Assembly (NCBI RefSeq): GCF_025639805.1
Contig: NZ_CP106735.1
Span: forward strand, 558,001-622,000
Direction of reading: 5' to 3'
Length of the DNA stretch: 64,000 bases
DNA from: Reichenbachiella carrageenanivorans
Lineage (GTDB): Bacteria; Bacteroidota; Bacteroidia; Cytophagales; Cyclobacteriaceae
Shown: piece by piece, positions 25,408 through 37,500 of the stretch
Numbering within the stretch: the first letter of the stretch is position 1
Layout of the letters: every line of letters begins with the position of its first letter
Program-made: the position numbers and the translations under genes
The notes under the pieces: generated by a model
Seen by the model: only the letters and a program-made list of their open reading frames with translations
What the model was told of the DNA's origin: nothing
Databases searched by the model: none

Positions 25408-27366
25408 TCAATTTACTATCAATATTTGATTTACAAACTGATCGGCAAATTGAATACGTAGTATATACTGCTGGTTTTTCAATTGACTCAAAGGACTAAT
25501 CCTGACCACACCTAATCCCATGGGCACTACAGACAAATGAGCCTCCACTTCTCGCCCCATCATATCGCTGAGTTGCACAGACAAGAGTTGACTCGTACCA
25601 AGATTTAGATACACTTCTCCGGTCTTGGACGGATTGGGATAGATCCGACTCGCCTCCGATTCGACCGCCAATGCAAGTACTTCTCCAGAGCCGTCTGTGA
25701 CCGTGAGCGATACCACTTGCTCGTCTGTGGCTTGCCCATCGGACACCACCACCTCGAAAGTATAGCTTCCTTCGTCGCCAGGCAAACTGCTGATCACTAG
25801 CTGAGCTGTACCATCCTGATGATCTGTAAGTGTCACAAAATCTGGCGCCTCATGGATCGTAAATGACAAGAGATCTCCGTCGGCATCCGATGCGGAGATA
25901 TTCACTTGAGTGGCTTCTCCTGCCCTTACTTTTTGTGGTGCGATCAGTCCCATCTCAGGGGCAAGATTGGACGATCCGTCTTGATCGAGCTCGTAGGCTC
26001 CTACATCCACCGTGCTACTATTGAGACGAGCTCTACCATCCAGATCTGTAGCTGGTAGATCTTTGTTTATCCCGGCGTCGACAGCTGGACTGCCCACTTT
26101 GAGATGAAAGTCATGTCCCAAATAGTCTTTGAAATAGGTCAAATAATTGGCTTCATTGCTTTGGTCAATATCGATATTGCCTTCTACCGTAGAGGTGGCA
26201 TCGAATGAAGACCAGCTCAGGTTGGTACTCAGGTTGTTTCTAATCACATTACTGAAATTGGTCTGACCTGTCTTGGTCTGATCGGTCACCAAAACCTGTG
26301 GATTGGTGGTGTTGCTAAAATAGGTCGTGTTGGGGTGATGAACCACCGTGTTGTTTTGCACTCTGCAGTTGCGGGCACCATAGAGCGAAATGCCATGTGC
26401 ATTGGCATTTACCACCAGGTTGTTTTCCACTATCCAGCCATCGCTGTACCCATCGGTGATGATGATGGCTTGCATTTTTTCACTCACTACAGGTTGTCCA
26501 GCCGTTTTTTGTGCCTCCATAAAAGGGGTGATTTCGTCTTCGAACAACAGAAATTTATTGTTTCTAATCACCACATTTTCAATAATAGGATCGGACGCTA
26601 GCGAAAAAAACTGAAGTGCATCATCATGATTGACTTCGTAGTCTTCGATGTAAGCATCTCGAATCAGATTGTTTTCGTAGGTCGAGTTGCTCCCCCTCAC
26701 CTGTAAGGCATCCGCCCCAAAATTATCAATCACATTGTCATGAAAATAAGTGCCATTGCCCCGTAAGGATACGGCATGATAGACATTGGTAATCGTGCTG
26801 TGACTCACGGTGATGTCCGTACCTCTGAAATCCATACCTCCAAATGCCTTGGCGTACCAGTCGGCACGAGTCCAGGTGCTCACGTCCTCAGCAGATTTGA
26901 TGGTGCAGTTGGTCAGGGTGATGTGATGCGTATTCACGTCGCCCGTAATCAGAAATACCCAGTTTGGGTTGGAGTCTGTACGGCTGGTTCCATCCACGAG
27001 CAGTCCGTCAATGGTGAGGTGATGGCTATTGGCCAATTGCAAACCCGACACCCAAGGAGTAGCGTCTGGTGCAGCCACTATTTTCAGGTTCGTATCAAAT
27101 TGATAGTTAGAAAAATAAGGCTTACCATGAGGGCCAGATAGTAGGATCAATTCATCCCCGTCTTGGAGTACTTTGCCCGTAGAGATCACCTCCTCCAACG
27201 AGGGCCACGGAGCAGATGCACTTCCATCGTTGTTTCGATGCCCAGCAATAGGATCTAGGTAATACGTCTTGGATTCTTGGTACTCCACATATGCGTGCGC
27301 ATGGGCTTGCGCCAAAAAAACACCCAACATACACCCTACCCAAACACTCCAAATATTCTTCATCAT
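25408..27366 (-). CDS. T9SS-exported right-handed beta-helix protein with Ig-like domain
   Basis: With the ATG start MMKNIWSVWVGCMLG the protein has 652 aa (a TTG three codons upstream is less likely). Order: signal peptide; parallel beta-helix (~35-465) opening with KTYYLDPIAGHRNNDGSASA and closing with a choice-of-anchor Q segment (SPAVDAGINKDLPATDLDG, VDVGAYE); one cadherin/Ig-like repeat (~470-560); and a T9SS type A sorting domain (IYPNPSKTGEVYLNL to the end). The helix shares ADAL, NHDDALQFF, ITDGYSDGWIVENNLVV and HGISLYGARNCRVQNNTVV with both halves of the 2058-aa protein. Beta-helix folds include many lyases and hydrolases; the paired Asp in HDD is a candidate catalytic site, by inference. 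Confidence 0.85.
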   Translation of the reverse strand: MMKNIWSVWVGCMLGVFLAQAHAHAYVEYQESKTYYLDPIAGHRNNDGSASAPWPSLEEVISTGKVLQDGDELILLSGPHGKPYFSNYQFDTNLKIVAAPDATPWVSGLQLANSHHLTIDGLLVDGTSRTDSNPNWVFLITGDVNTHHITLTNCTIKSAEDVSTWTRADWYAKAFGGMDFRGTDITVSHSTITNVYHAVSLRGNGTYFHDNVIDNFGADALQVRGSNSTYENNLIRDAYIEDYEVNHDDALQFFSLASDPIIENVVIRNNKFLLFEDEITPFMEAQKTAGQPVVSEKMQAIIITDGYSDGWIVENNLVVNANAHGISLYGARNCRVQNNTVVHHPNTTYFSNTTNPQVLVTDQTKTGQTNFSNVIRNNLSTNLSWSSFDATSTVEGNIDIDQSNEANYLTYFKDYLGHDFHLKVGSPAVDAGINKDLPATDLDGRARLNSSTVDVGAYELDQDGSSNLAPEMGLIAPQKVRAGEATQVNISASDADGDLLSFTIHEAPDFVTLTDHQDGTAQLVISSLPGDEGSYTFEVVVSDGQATDEQVVSLTVTDGSGEVLALAVESEASRIYPNPSKTGEVYLNLGTSQLLSVQLSDMMGREVEAHLSVVPMGLGVVRISPLSQLKNQQYILRIQFADQFVNQILIVN

Positions 27367-27427
27367 AGCTGTCAATCAAATCACCCCGAGACTGTGCTCT
27401 AGGTCTTCATTTCTTAAAAATAAAAAA

Positions 27428-27455
27428 TGAACAGGCGATACTATACGCCTGTTCA
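27428..27455 (-). terminator. Rho-independent terminator after the 1254-aa gene
   Basis: A perfect 10-bp stem (TGAACAGGCG / CGCCTGTTCA) with an eight-base loop is followed, on the minus strand, by a run of T. It lies about 75 bp beyond the stop codon of the 1254-aa gene and separates it from the 652-aa beta-helix gene. Confidence 0.85.
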
Positions 27456-27531
27456 AATTGCTGCTTCTCATATAAAGCGGATGGCCAAACCTGTTTCATT
27501 CACCTTCGAATAGAAGACGAATGAGACGGTG

Positions 27532-30500
27532 TTATTTAACCAAAAGAGTCATCTTTTTTGTGACCTCACCTGCCGAGAACATCATGAGATAATAGCCTGT
27601 CGGCAAACTCTGACTTCCCAATACATCAATTTTGTCTCCGTTGTGCTCCAGTGTGATCGACCTCTTGATCATCTCTTGTCCAAAAGCACTGTATATACTG
27701 ATGCTTGCCTGCGACACCTGAATACCCGCAGGCACTGTCAAGTAAAAACGACCGTCGACAGATGGATTAGGATATACAGTCACTGCATCCCATTGCTCAT
27801 CACCAATCACCAATACTTCAGCATCTGGTTCCGTCACTATAAGCGTAATCGTTTCTTCGGCTACAAGTGTACCGTCTGAGACTGCGATCGTGAAGGTGTA
27901 CGTGCCTGCATCTGTAGCAGTGGGGCTGATTCTTATTTTACCCGTGCCGTCTCCATTGTCCGTCAAGGAAACAAAAGCCGGCTCATCCTTGATGCTATAG
28001 CTCAACGCATCACTCTCCGCATCTGTAGCCGATAGTGCTACTTCCAAGGCTTGTCCTGCTTCCAGCGTTTGGTCGCCTATGGCGGCTAGCTCGGGTGCTG
28101 TATTATCTACCACTGCAGCTGTGACTGTCACCGTGATTTCTTCCTCATCGGTCAGCGTACCATCAGATACTTTCACTGTCAGGGTATAGGTGCCGGCATC
28201 TCCACTTTGAGCATTCACCACCAAATCTGCTGTACCGTCCCCATTGTCTGTCAAAGTAATAAACGCTGGCGCGCCTGATAGGCTAAACATGATCCCATCT
28301 CCATCCGCATCTGTAGCCGATAGGTCGATAGACTTAGACTCGCCCTCTACTGCTCCCTGTGCGCCGATCGGATCGAGAACGGGTGCATGAGGCGTGGCTT
28401 CTCCTGTACCTGTCAGCGTGACCTGACCATTGTCTGGCACGGCTTTTACCAAGACGTACTTATCAGACTCATGTGTGACCAGTGTGGCCTCTACAGGCAC
28501 ACCGTTTTGTGTGGCACTTGCAGCTCCCCAATCGTTAGCTACTCTCACTTTTACCGTCAGCGGAAAATCAAACCACTCGTCTTTCATGTCATCAGTCAAT
28601 GTGAATTTGATCTCACTGGCTTCTACCTGATCTATCGTGAGGGTATGAGAATCTCTCTCTTGCCCATACTTTGCTGCTTCGCTAAATCCTGCAATCCATA
28701 GTTCATCCGCATGATCGTTGATATAGCTCATGTGGTTTTCCGTATTGGTTTTCAGTACTTCATTGCTTGTCACCGAATGGTAATGAGTAGCATACCACCC
28801 TCTATAGTAAGAATTGCCAAACAATTTGACCGTTCTTGTTTCGTCTAGGAGATTGTCTATATCCTCATTGCTATTGGTAGCACTACGGCTATCCAGTGCC
28901 AAATAGTTGGTACGATTGGCCTGGTTCATGACACCAAATGTGCCTCTCATGGCGATGTATATATCTCTGGCTATATCTGTATCGAACTCTATTCCACATG
29001 GATAAGCATAGGTAGTAGCAGGTGCAGACAAGTTGGTAGCGATGTCGTTTTGAATACTCTCCAATGCCGTACGGTACACTTTGTCGTTGCTCGTGTCATT
29101 TTCATCCACGTCACTATTGATGTCACAATCGTCGTGTCCATTTACTTCGTTGCCCGCATCCAAAAGCGCTTGGTACTTGTTCCAATCGGTCACCTGATTG
29201 TCTATAATAAACCAAGTGAATTTGAGCTGATCGTAAGTTTCTTGCAGGCCGAGCCAAAAGCTATGATCTGCTTCTATATTATCATCTATGGTAATGGTGG
29301 TCGCTGCTACTTTATCCTCGTGCCAGAAGCTCACGGCGGCTTCGCCATGACTTGCTGGCCATACCAAATCAGTCACTGCAAATCGATCTGAAGCCACTTC
29401 ATCCAGATTCATCTGCTGCGAGGGGTCTATCGCTTCGTAGGTAATACTGATCGTCTCCGAACTGCTTAGGCTCCCGTTAGATGCAGTAATAACAATATCT
29501 GCATACGCCTGTGGCACTCCTGCCGAGATGATTTCGATACTACCTGTACCATCTCCATAGTCTGTGAAAGTAGCTTCGCTAGGCAAATTATCAGAAGTAC
29601 TCAAGGTGATGGGGTCTGAGTTTTGAACCGTAGCTTCGATGTCTATTTTCAGATAGCCATATTGTGTGACTGTCTGATTGCCTATAGGCGCAAGTGTGGG
29701 ATTGCCAGCAGGCACAGGTTCGTCGAAGGTGATAGACAAGGTAGGAGGTGTTGCACTTCCGTCGCCTTCTACTTTGAAATAATGTGCACCTGCCACAGCA
29801 GTATTATCTACACTCAACCTTAAAAACACATAATCACCAGCTACTGCACCCGCATCGTACTGTGCCTTCAGATAGCTTGCCAAGTTGGCATCACCACTAG
29901 CACTGGTCTCTTCATAGCGCTCAGTATCTAAAGATCCATTGGCCACGTTTTTGGTAAAGTAATCGTCCTCAATACCAAAATCTGACCCGTTGCCAGTACC
30001 GTCTCCATATGCTCCCACAAAATGATCTAAAGAAGAAATATCTGCGGCGGCATTATACTCCAAACCATACAAATCGACATTGGTCGTAACCCATTCCCTA
30101 CCATAGGACACATATACTTTCAAGTTGGCCTTTCTGATTTCTTTACCTTCTGGTATGGCTGGTAGCTCAAAGGGTATAATGGCTGTGGTCAGGTTAGCAT
30201 TGCCACCTACATCACTCTTGCCCAGTTTCATAAAACCAGCATAATAGGGATTGTTTTCAGTAACTAACGTAGCATCTGAAACATATCCATCTGCAGTTGA
30301 TGTGATGTCTACGGTCACGCCATTGGTCACGGTAATCGTGATGATCTCGGTGTCGGTATCTTCTCCGTCGCTTACTATGATTTCTACATTGGGGTATACA
30401 CCCACATGCTCTTCCAGCGGACTGATAGCCAAATCTGCAGTGCCATCGTCGTTGTTGGTGATCGAAGCAAAGCTTGGTAGATTGTTGGCACTGAATACCA

Positions 30501-31296
30501 GCGCACTATTCTCTCCATCAAGATCTGACCCTGACAAAACCACTGTAGGGCTCTCTCCTTGCTGCACTTCCTGATCGCCCACCGCAGCCAATACAGGTGC
30601 CTTGTTTGCATCAGAATCATCAAATGTAAAGACCAGTTTGGCAGGACTATCCCCAGCACCATCGTCTACATTGAAATACTGAGAACCTGTCATCGACACA
30701 TTATCTATAGACAATCTTAGAAAAACAAAATCGCCTGCTGCAGCACCTGCATCATATTGTGCTTTGATAAAAGCCAGCAAGTTTGTACCCCCTGTAGCAT
30801 CTGTAGTTTCATCTCTTTCTGTATCAAGATTTCCCAAGTCTACATTTTTAGAAATAAAATCATCTTGAATACCTGTATCCGATCCATTGCCTGTACCGAA
30901 GTCGCCAGCAAAATGATCCGACGATGAAATAGTAGCTGTAGAACTATACCCTAGCCCATACAAATCGACATCCGAATTGGCCCACTGTCTCCCATAAGAA
31001 ACATGTACCGTAAGACTGACTGCTGTGATTTCTTTGCCATCCGGAATGGTTGGCAATTCAAAAGGAATAATGGCCGATGTCAAATTAGGATTCCCTCCTA
31101 CGTCGCTAGAGCCAATTTTAAGGTCTCCAAGCACATAGGGATTGTTTGCCGTCACCAATGCTGGATCAGACACAAATCCATCGGCTATAGAAGCCAGCAC
31201 ATCCACAGTGGACTGCGCGAATGCCGATCCTACCACGGCAACCATGATGCACATCATGGATATTTTTCTCAAGTAGTGTTTTTGCTGCATATTCAT
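27532..31296 (-). CDS. T9SS-exported multidomain protein: two glycan-module copies plus NodB-like deacetylase domain
   Basis: This 1254-aa protein has a signal peptide (~1-27, SAFAQ). Two copies of a ~190-aa module lie at ~30-228 and ~328-524, sharing TSAIIPFELPTIPDGKEI, DVDLYGLGY and AGDFVFLRL. A cadherin-like repeat lies between them and another after them. A NodB-like domain spans ~640-900 (TTITIDDNIEADH, NEVNGHDDCDINSD, YAYPCGIEFD), then two Ig-like repeats (~990-1165) and a T9SS sorting domain (VYPNPSVDGRFYLTV to the end). The second His of the NodB HxxxH motif is not evident (GHDDCD), so activity may be altered. It has its own terminator and an upstream triple-repeat site. It is probably a surface or released enzyme acting on the same glycan as the 2058-aa protein. 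Confidence 0.85.
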   Translation of the reverse strand: MNMQQKHYLRKISMMCIMVAVVGSAFAQSTVDVLASIADGFVSDPALVTANNPYVLGDLKIGSSDVGGNPNLTSAIIPFELPTIPDGKEITAVSLTVHVSYGRQWANSDVDLYGLGYSSTATISSSDHFAGDFGTGNGSDTGIQDDFISKNVDLGNLDTERDETTDATGGTNLLAFIKAQYDAGAAAGDFVFLRLSIDNVSMTGSQYFNVDDGAGDSPAKLVFTFDDSDANKAPVLAAVGDQEVQQGESPTVVLSGSDLDGENSALVFSANNLPSFASITNNDDGTADLAISPLEEHVGVYPNVEIIVSDGEDTDTEIITITVTNGVTVDITSTADGYVSDATLVTENNPYYAGFMKLGKSDVGGNANLTTAIIPFELPAIPEGKEIRKANLKVYVSYGREWVTTNVDLYGLEYNAAADISSLDHFVGAYGDGTGNGSDFGIEDDYFTKNVANGSLDTERYEETSASGDANLASYLKAQYDAGAVAGDYVFLRLSVDNTAVAGAHYFKVEGDGSATPPTLSITFDEPVPAGNPTLAPIGNQTVTQYGYLKIDIEATVQNSDPITLSTSDNLPSEATFTDYGDGTGSIEIISAGVPQAYADIVITASNGSLSSSETISITYEAIDPSQQMNLDEVASDRFAVTDLVWPASHGEAAVSFWHEDKVAATTITIDDNIEADHSFWLGLQETYDQLKFTWFIIDNQVTDWNKYQALLDAGNEVNGHDDCDINSDVDENDTSNDKVYRTALESIQNDIATNLSAPATTYAYPCGIEFDTDIARDIYIAMRGTFGVMNQANRTNYLALDSRSATNSNEDIDNLLDETRTVKLFGNSYYRGWYATHYHSVTSNEVLKTNTENHMSYINDHADELWIAGFSEAAKYGQERDSHTLTIDQVEASEIKFTLTDDMKDEWFDFPLTVKVRVANDWGAASATQNGVPVEATLVTHESDKYVLVKAVPDNGQVTLTGTGEATPHAPVLDPIGAQGAVEGESKSIDLSATDADGDGIMFSLSGAPAFITLTDNGDGTADLVVNAQSGDAGTYTLTVKVSDGTLTDEEEITVTVTAAVVDNTAPELAAIGDQTLEAGQALEVALSATDAESDALSYSIKDEPAFVSLTDNGDGTGKIRISPTATDAGTYTFTIAVSDGTLVAEETITLIVTEPDAEVLVIGDEQWDAVTVYPNPSVDGRFYLTVPAGIQVSQASISIYSAFGQEMIKRSITLEHNGDKIDVLGSQSLPTGYYLMMFSAGEVTKKMTLLVK

Positions 31297-31478
31297 TTTT
31301 TTGTATCTAAGGTGTTATTTAATTAGAACCAGAGAGCAGCCTGCACTTTTCATATCCCAAGCAGGCTGCTTCTAGTACAAATACTCAATTTATTTCCCCC
31401 GAAACTATTGAGTCCTTATTTGTTGTTGTAGAAATCCTTTCTAACCATTTTCAATTTAGGCCTTCATGATATTCGATT

Positions 31479-31494
31479 TGTCCTGTCTTGTCCT
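31479..31494 (-). promoter_or_regulatory. Candidate operator: triple five-base repeat, site D
   Basis: The minus strand reads AGGACAAGACAGGACA (GACAA-GACAG-GACAa). It lies 182 nt upstream of the 1254-aa gene start, in the 269-bp gap after the 2058-aa gene's terminator. It is the most divergent of the four sites but keeps the five-base period. Confidence 0.45.
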
Positions 31495-31510
31495 GCTCAA
31501 CCGTCCAATT

Positions 31511-31544
31511 ATAAAAAAAGCCCTTTCTGGATCAGAAAGGGCTT
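31511..31544 (-). terminator. Rho-independent terminator after the 2058-aa gene
   Basis: A 12-bp perfect stem (AAGCCCTTTCTG / CAGAAAGGGCTT, three-base gap) is followed by a T-run on the minus strand. It starts about 20 bp beyond the stop of the 2058-aa gene. Confidence 0.9.
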
Positions 31545-31565
31545 AACCTTATATTAGAAAATAAT

Positions 31566-34500
31566 TTACTGTACTGAAACTTTTGACTGATAAGCAGACT
31601 TACCATCGGATAGCTGTAGCACATAAAATCCTGATGTGAGAGACTCTAAGCCTGTCATCCTAAAAGTAGTCTCAGACTTCGCCTGATTCAAATTGATCTG
31701 ATAGACCCGCTGACCGTAAGTATTGAAAATACTTACGGTTCCTCTGCTCGCATCAAAGTTTGAAGGTAATACCAAATGAAGCTCCCCAGACTGTATAGGA
31801 TTTGGATATACCACCAACTGAGCCTTTGGTTCGCTTACGTTCATCACGGTATGAGCTACCGTGCGAGCACCGCTACCACTGCCGGACACAAGGGTAAGAG
31901 TAGGCTTCTTGCTGTTATTCGTATCATCGGCCGTACTCATATTCCAATAGGAATAATTGGCCTCATCTATATCAGACTGGATTTTGAAAAAGACATAATC
32001 ACCTGCTACTGCCCCTGCATCATACTGGTCGTTGATGAAGTCGGCCAATTGCTGGTCGTCCGACAAAGACACCACACCCGCAGCTGTAGCACTTGTGATA
32101 AAACCCGTCTCTACCAGCGAGCTAGACGCTGAATAATCTGCCACCAACACTGCACTGGTGCTTCTGTATGTCACACCAGCTAGATTCATGTTGCCAGTAG
32201 GTGTATTCACTTTGCCTACCAGATTCATGGAAAATGAAGCCTCGGCCACTGCGTGTCCTGCGGGCAAAGCAGGTAGCTGAAACGGAATCACCAAACCTGC
32301 ATCATAAGCAGAACTGGCTCCTCCTACCCTGGCGGTTGTCTGTCCTACCCACTGCGTCGTGCCATTGGTGCGCACTTCCTGGTCATTGGCATGAGCATAG
32401 ATCGTATACGACTGCCCCACTACTACTGCATGAACCGTGATACTGATAGTTTCACTATCGGTAGCTGTGCCATCCGTCACGCTAATGACAATGCCTGAAT
32501 AGGTACCTGCATCTCCCGAAGTAGGACTCATGGCAAGGGTAGACGATCCGTTGCTATTGGGCGTGAGCGTAGCAAAAGAGGGCAAGCCCGTAGCCGTGAT
32601 TGTCATCGTATCTGCGTCTGCATCAGTGGCAGCTATGCTTACATTCGACGTAGCATCTTCGTCTACGCTTTGGCTACCAATCGCAGCCAATACAGGCGCC
32701 GAATTGCTAGCTCCAGTCGTTACGGTCAAATCAAACGAGGTTGAGGCATTGGCCAAACCATCATTTGCCGTAAGGGTGATGTTGCTATACACGCCAGCAT
32801 CTCCTGATGTAGTCACCACACTCACGGTACCAGTACCATTGCCATGATCCATAAAAGTGGCAAAGCTTGGCAGGTTGCTAGCCGATAGTGTAAGGTTGTC
32901 GCCATTGCTATCACTAGCCGACACAGACACGTTTAGGCTATTGCCCTCTACCACGCTTTGTGCAGGGATAGCCGCTACTACAGGTGCCTGATTGGTAGGC
33001 GCACTTCCCGATGTGTTGATCTGTACTTCCTGATAGTTGTTCCAGGCAGAAGCGGAGTTGCCACCACCTATGATTTTTACATATCTGGCTTGCGTGTCCG
33101 CAAAATCAAAATGCTCTAAGCTCAAAGTAGTGCCGCTGCTGACTCCACTATACACTTGCGTGTAATTCTCTCCATCACTAGACAGCTCAATGCTGAAATT
33201 GTACGTGCGCTCGTCTCCCAACCCAAAAGCGATATCTACCGAGGTGACGGTAACTGCACTACAGAAATTTTTCTGCAACCATTCGGTTCCTTCCGAAGCC
33301 CATTTGGTATTCAGGTCTGCATCCATCGCGCCTGCAGGAGGATTATATCCCCATTGGTCGTCTTGGAAGCTGCTCGCCCATAGTGTGTCGCAGGTGAATT
33401 TGAATGTACCTGTATTGCCACTGGCAATGGTATTGCCAGCGTAGTCTTGTACGTTGCTCACGGTGAGCGTATTTACCTGATTGCCTCCCAGTGTAGATAC
33501 TTCCATGGTCACTGTGCGATTGTCCGCTTCGAGTGTTGCAGATTGTACGGTCACTCCATTGCTGATCGCATAGTTAGCCGTGTTTTGTGCCGTAGTTGGT
33601 GTTACGCTTTCGCTAAAGCTAAAAGTGAAAACATCGTCCAAGTAGGAATTGTTGACCGATACCAAAGTAGGCGCAGTCTGGTCTGCTCCAGCCGAATATT
33701 CAAAACACCCTGCATCTGGCGAAGGGCCAAACACTCTGATATTTCCATCCAAATCCAAAGTTGCCATATCGGTATTTACTCCGGCATCGATAGCCAAGCT
33801 ACCCGCTTTCAGATGAAAATCGTGATTGACATAATCGTTGAAATATGGGAGATAGTTGTTGTAGTTCAACTCATCGATATCAATGTTGCCCTCTACGATA
33901 GTAGTAGCATCAAACGTCCAGGTGGTAAACTTACCTGCGATGTTGTTTCTGATCACATTGCTGAAGTTGTCTTGTCCTGTTTTGCTTTGTGCCTGACATG
34001 AGATCCAAGGCACCAAGTCGGTATCGGTATAGTAGGGATGCTGAACCACCGTATTGTTTTGTATTCTACAGTTTCGAGCGCCGTATAGTGTAATCCCGTG
34101 CGTTTGATCATTCATCACTAGGTTGTTTTCCACTACCCAGCCATCGCCAAATCCATCGGTAATGATGATGCCCTGCATCAGATTACCAATGAGCTCATTG
34201 TCAATCACAAACTGCGTAATCGGATCTTCGAAGAGCAAGAACTTGTTGTATCTCAAAGTCACGCTTTCGATCTTCAGATCGCCATCTAGCTTATAGGCCT
34301 GAAACCCATCATCGTGCTGGATCGCATAATCGTTGATATAGCAGTCGCGTACGGTGTTGTACTCGTAGGTAGAGAAACTACCCAATCCACGAATTGCATC
34401 TCCTGCGAAGTTGTCTATCGTACAATTAGTCACATAAGAATAATCTCCTCGCAAAGACAAGGCATGATATACGTTGGTAATGAGTGTATTTTCGAAGGTG

Positions 34501-37500
34501 ATATTTCCTCCACGGAAATCTGCTCCACCCGTCACGTTGGCATACCAGTCATTTTTAGTCCATGTAGAAATGTCGTCTGCTGCTTTCAAAGTGGAGTTTT
34601 TGATCGTGATGTGCGTGGTGTTGGCATTGCCCGTCATCATAAACTCATCTCTACCCAGATTGGCCGTAGCGGCATGGATGGTGATGCCATCGAAAACTAA
34701 ATGCTGGCTATTGTCGATCGTCAGTTTTGAAAACACTGGCGTATGGCCCGACAAAGCCCTGAAGGTGACGTCTGTAGTTCTAGCCATGTTGCCAATATAT
34801 ACCGCTCCAAAATTGCCACTCAATAGATAAACCAAATCGCCATTTTGAATAGACGTGGGCTGTATAGACGCCCATGGGTTGGCCTGACTACCGTCATTGC
34901 TATTGTTGCCATTGACTGGATCTATGTAGTACGTATTGCCTGATACCGTGCCTGGTGCATATACGTTGAATACCACCACTTGCTGGTCGGTAGCTGTGCC
35001 GTCGGTAGCTGAGATGGTCACATTGGTGGTGCTGGCATCTCCTGTCTGTGGACTGATCACGATCGTGCCTGTACCATCGCCATGATCTGTAAGGGTGGCA
35101 AACGAGGGCAAATTGGTCGCCGACAAGATCAATGCGTCTGCATTGGCATCTGTAGCCGATATCGCCAAAGCAACCGTACTGCCTTCTTCTATATTTTGAT
35201 TGGTGATAGTTGCCAATACGGGTGCCGCATTGGCTCCTCCTTCGGGATTTACGGTGATGGTGATATCTTCGGTATCTGTATCTGTACCATCGCTGGCTGA
35301 TATGGTCACGTTGTACGTCCCTTCGTCGCCCGACTGAGGACTCACCTGCAAGCTGCCTGTACCGTCACCATGATCCGTAAGGGTAGCGAACGACGGCAAA
35401 TTGGATGCTGTAAGGCTAATCGCGTCTGCATCTGCATCCGTGGCGCTCAGGTTTTTGGTCACAGTGGCAAGCTCATCGAGCTGCACATTGCCAATTGCCG
35501 CTAATACAGGTCTGGCATTGCCTCCCGTACCTGAGTTGTATTCATATGCGCCGGCATCTACAGTGCCATCGGCTATTCTGGCATTTCCATCTAGGTCTGT
35601 GCTTGTCACGCCCGTATTCACCCCTGCGTCTATGGCTGCGCTACCTGCTTTCAGGTGAAAATCGAGGTTGGCATAATCTGCGAAATACGCTGAATAGTTG
35701 GCCGTATTAGTCGTGATATCCACATTGTTTTGCACAGTAGAAGTAGCGTCGAATGTCCATGTGGTGAACTGACCAGCGATGTTGTTTCGGATGATGTTGC
35801 TAAAGTTGGTCTGTCCAGTTTTGCCCTGATCATCGAGGTAGATCCTGGGTACTGTGGTATCTGTAAAATACGGATGTTGGACTACCGTGTTGTTTTGCAC
35901 CTTACAGTTTCTCGCACCGTAGAGGGAAATGCCGTGCGCTTGCTGACTCACCACGAGATTGTTTTCTACTATCCAGCCGTCGGCATAGCCATCGGTATTG
36001 ATCACACCTTGCATGAGGGTACCTATCAAATTGTTGCTAATGACAAACGGAGTAATCGGATCTTCGAAAAGCAAAAATTTGTTATATCTCAATACCATAC
36101 CTTCGATTTTGGGATCAGACTCCAAATTGTATGACTGAAAACCATCATCGTGCTGAATAGAATAATCATCGATATAACAATCCCTTACGGTGTTGTATTC
36201 GAAAGTAGAAAAACTACCCAATCCTCTGATGGCATCGCCTGCAAAGTTGTCGATCAGGTTGCCTGTTGCCGTGGAATAAGCTCCACGCAAAGACAAAGCG
36301 TGATAGGTATTTTTGATCGTCGTATTTTCTACCGTAATGTATCCGGCACGCATATCGATCCCGCCTTTCACGTTGTTGTACCAGTCTGTTTTGGTCCAGG
36401 TGGCAGAGCTCTCTGCCGACTGTATGGTACAGTTTTTAAAAGTGATATTAGAAGAATTGGCATCTCCGGTCACCAAAAATCCATCTTTGGTGATGGTAGA
36501 AGTAGTGCCATCTATGCGTACACCATCGAAAGTCCAATGCTGACAATTGTTGAGACTTAGGCTGGTAATCACAGGGTTATGACCAGGAGCTGGTTTTACA
36601 TAGATGTCATTTGCAAACACATAATTTTGTATATATGGCGTTCCATGGTTTCCGTCCATGAGATACAGCACATCTCCTGCTTGCAAGGTCTGCCCTACAT
36701 ATGCCAATGACGCTAGCGAAGCCCACGGGCTTCCCTGACTGCCGTTGTTGGCCATGTTTCCATTTACTGGATCTAGGTAATACACATTGTTCGCTAGTGG
36801 CGTACTCACGATGATCGAAAAGGATTCTTGTGTACTCACAGTGCCGTCCGATACAGCAACCGCAATAGACGAATAAGTACCAGCAGCACCAGCAGCAGGA
36901 CTCAACGAGATAGAAGCAGTACCGTTGCCATGGTCTGTCAAAGTAGCGAAAGCAGGTAGATTAGATGCAGAAAAAGTAAGTGCGTCGGCATCGGCATCTG
37001 TAGCAGATAGACTCACGGATACCGTGGCACCTTCGCTTACATACTGGCTGCCTATGGCTGCCAATACTGGGGCAGAATTGGTCGACGACTGGATGTCTAC
37101 TGTGAGTATGGGACGATTGGCCGTAGTGGTATTGTTTTGCGAAGCTATGTCCCAATAATTGTATTGCGACCCAGTATTACCGTCCATATTGAGTCTGATG
37201 AATACGTAATCGCCACCGACTGCACCGTTGGCATATTGCGCATTCAAAAAAGCTGCAAGTGAGGTATTGGCAGCGCTATTGGATGTGATCGATCCAGTAG
37301 TACTATTGCTATCCAAAAAGCCCTGTTGCAAGGCAGTAGCTCCTGCATCACTACCGTATACTCCTCCAAAGTAATCTGAGCTGGCCACTGCAGATGAGGT
37401 TTGGTAAGGCACGGCATATAGGTCTATCGCATCTGAGAGTGTGCCTGATTTGCCGATCAGGTAGGTCGTAAAAGACGCCGAGGCGATTTGCTCACCTGCG

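Noticed and set aside
33447..34001. 184-codon plus-strand open frame
   Set aside because: It is antisense to the second beta-helix of the 2058-aa gene and arises from its repetitive sequence; no start context or domain.
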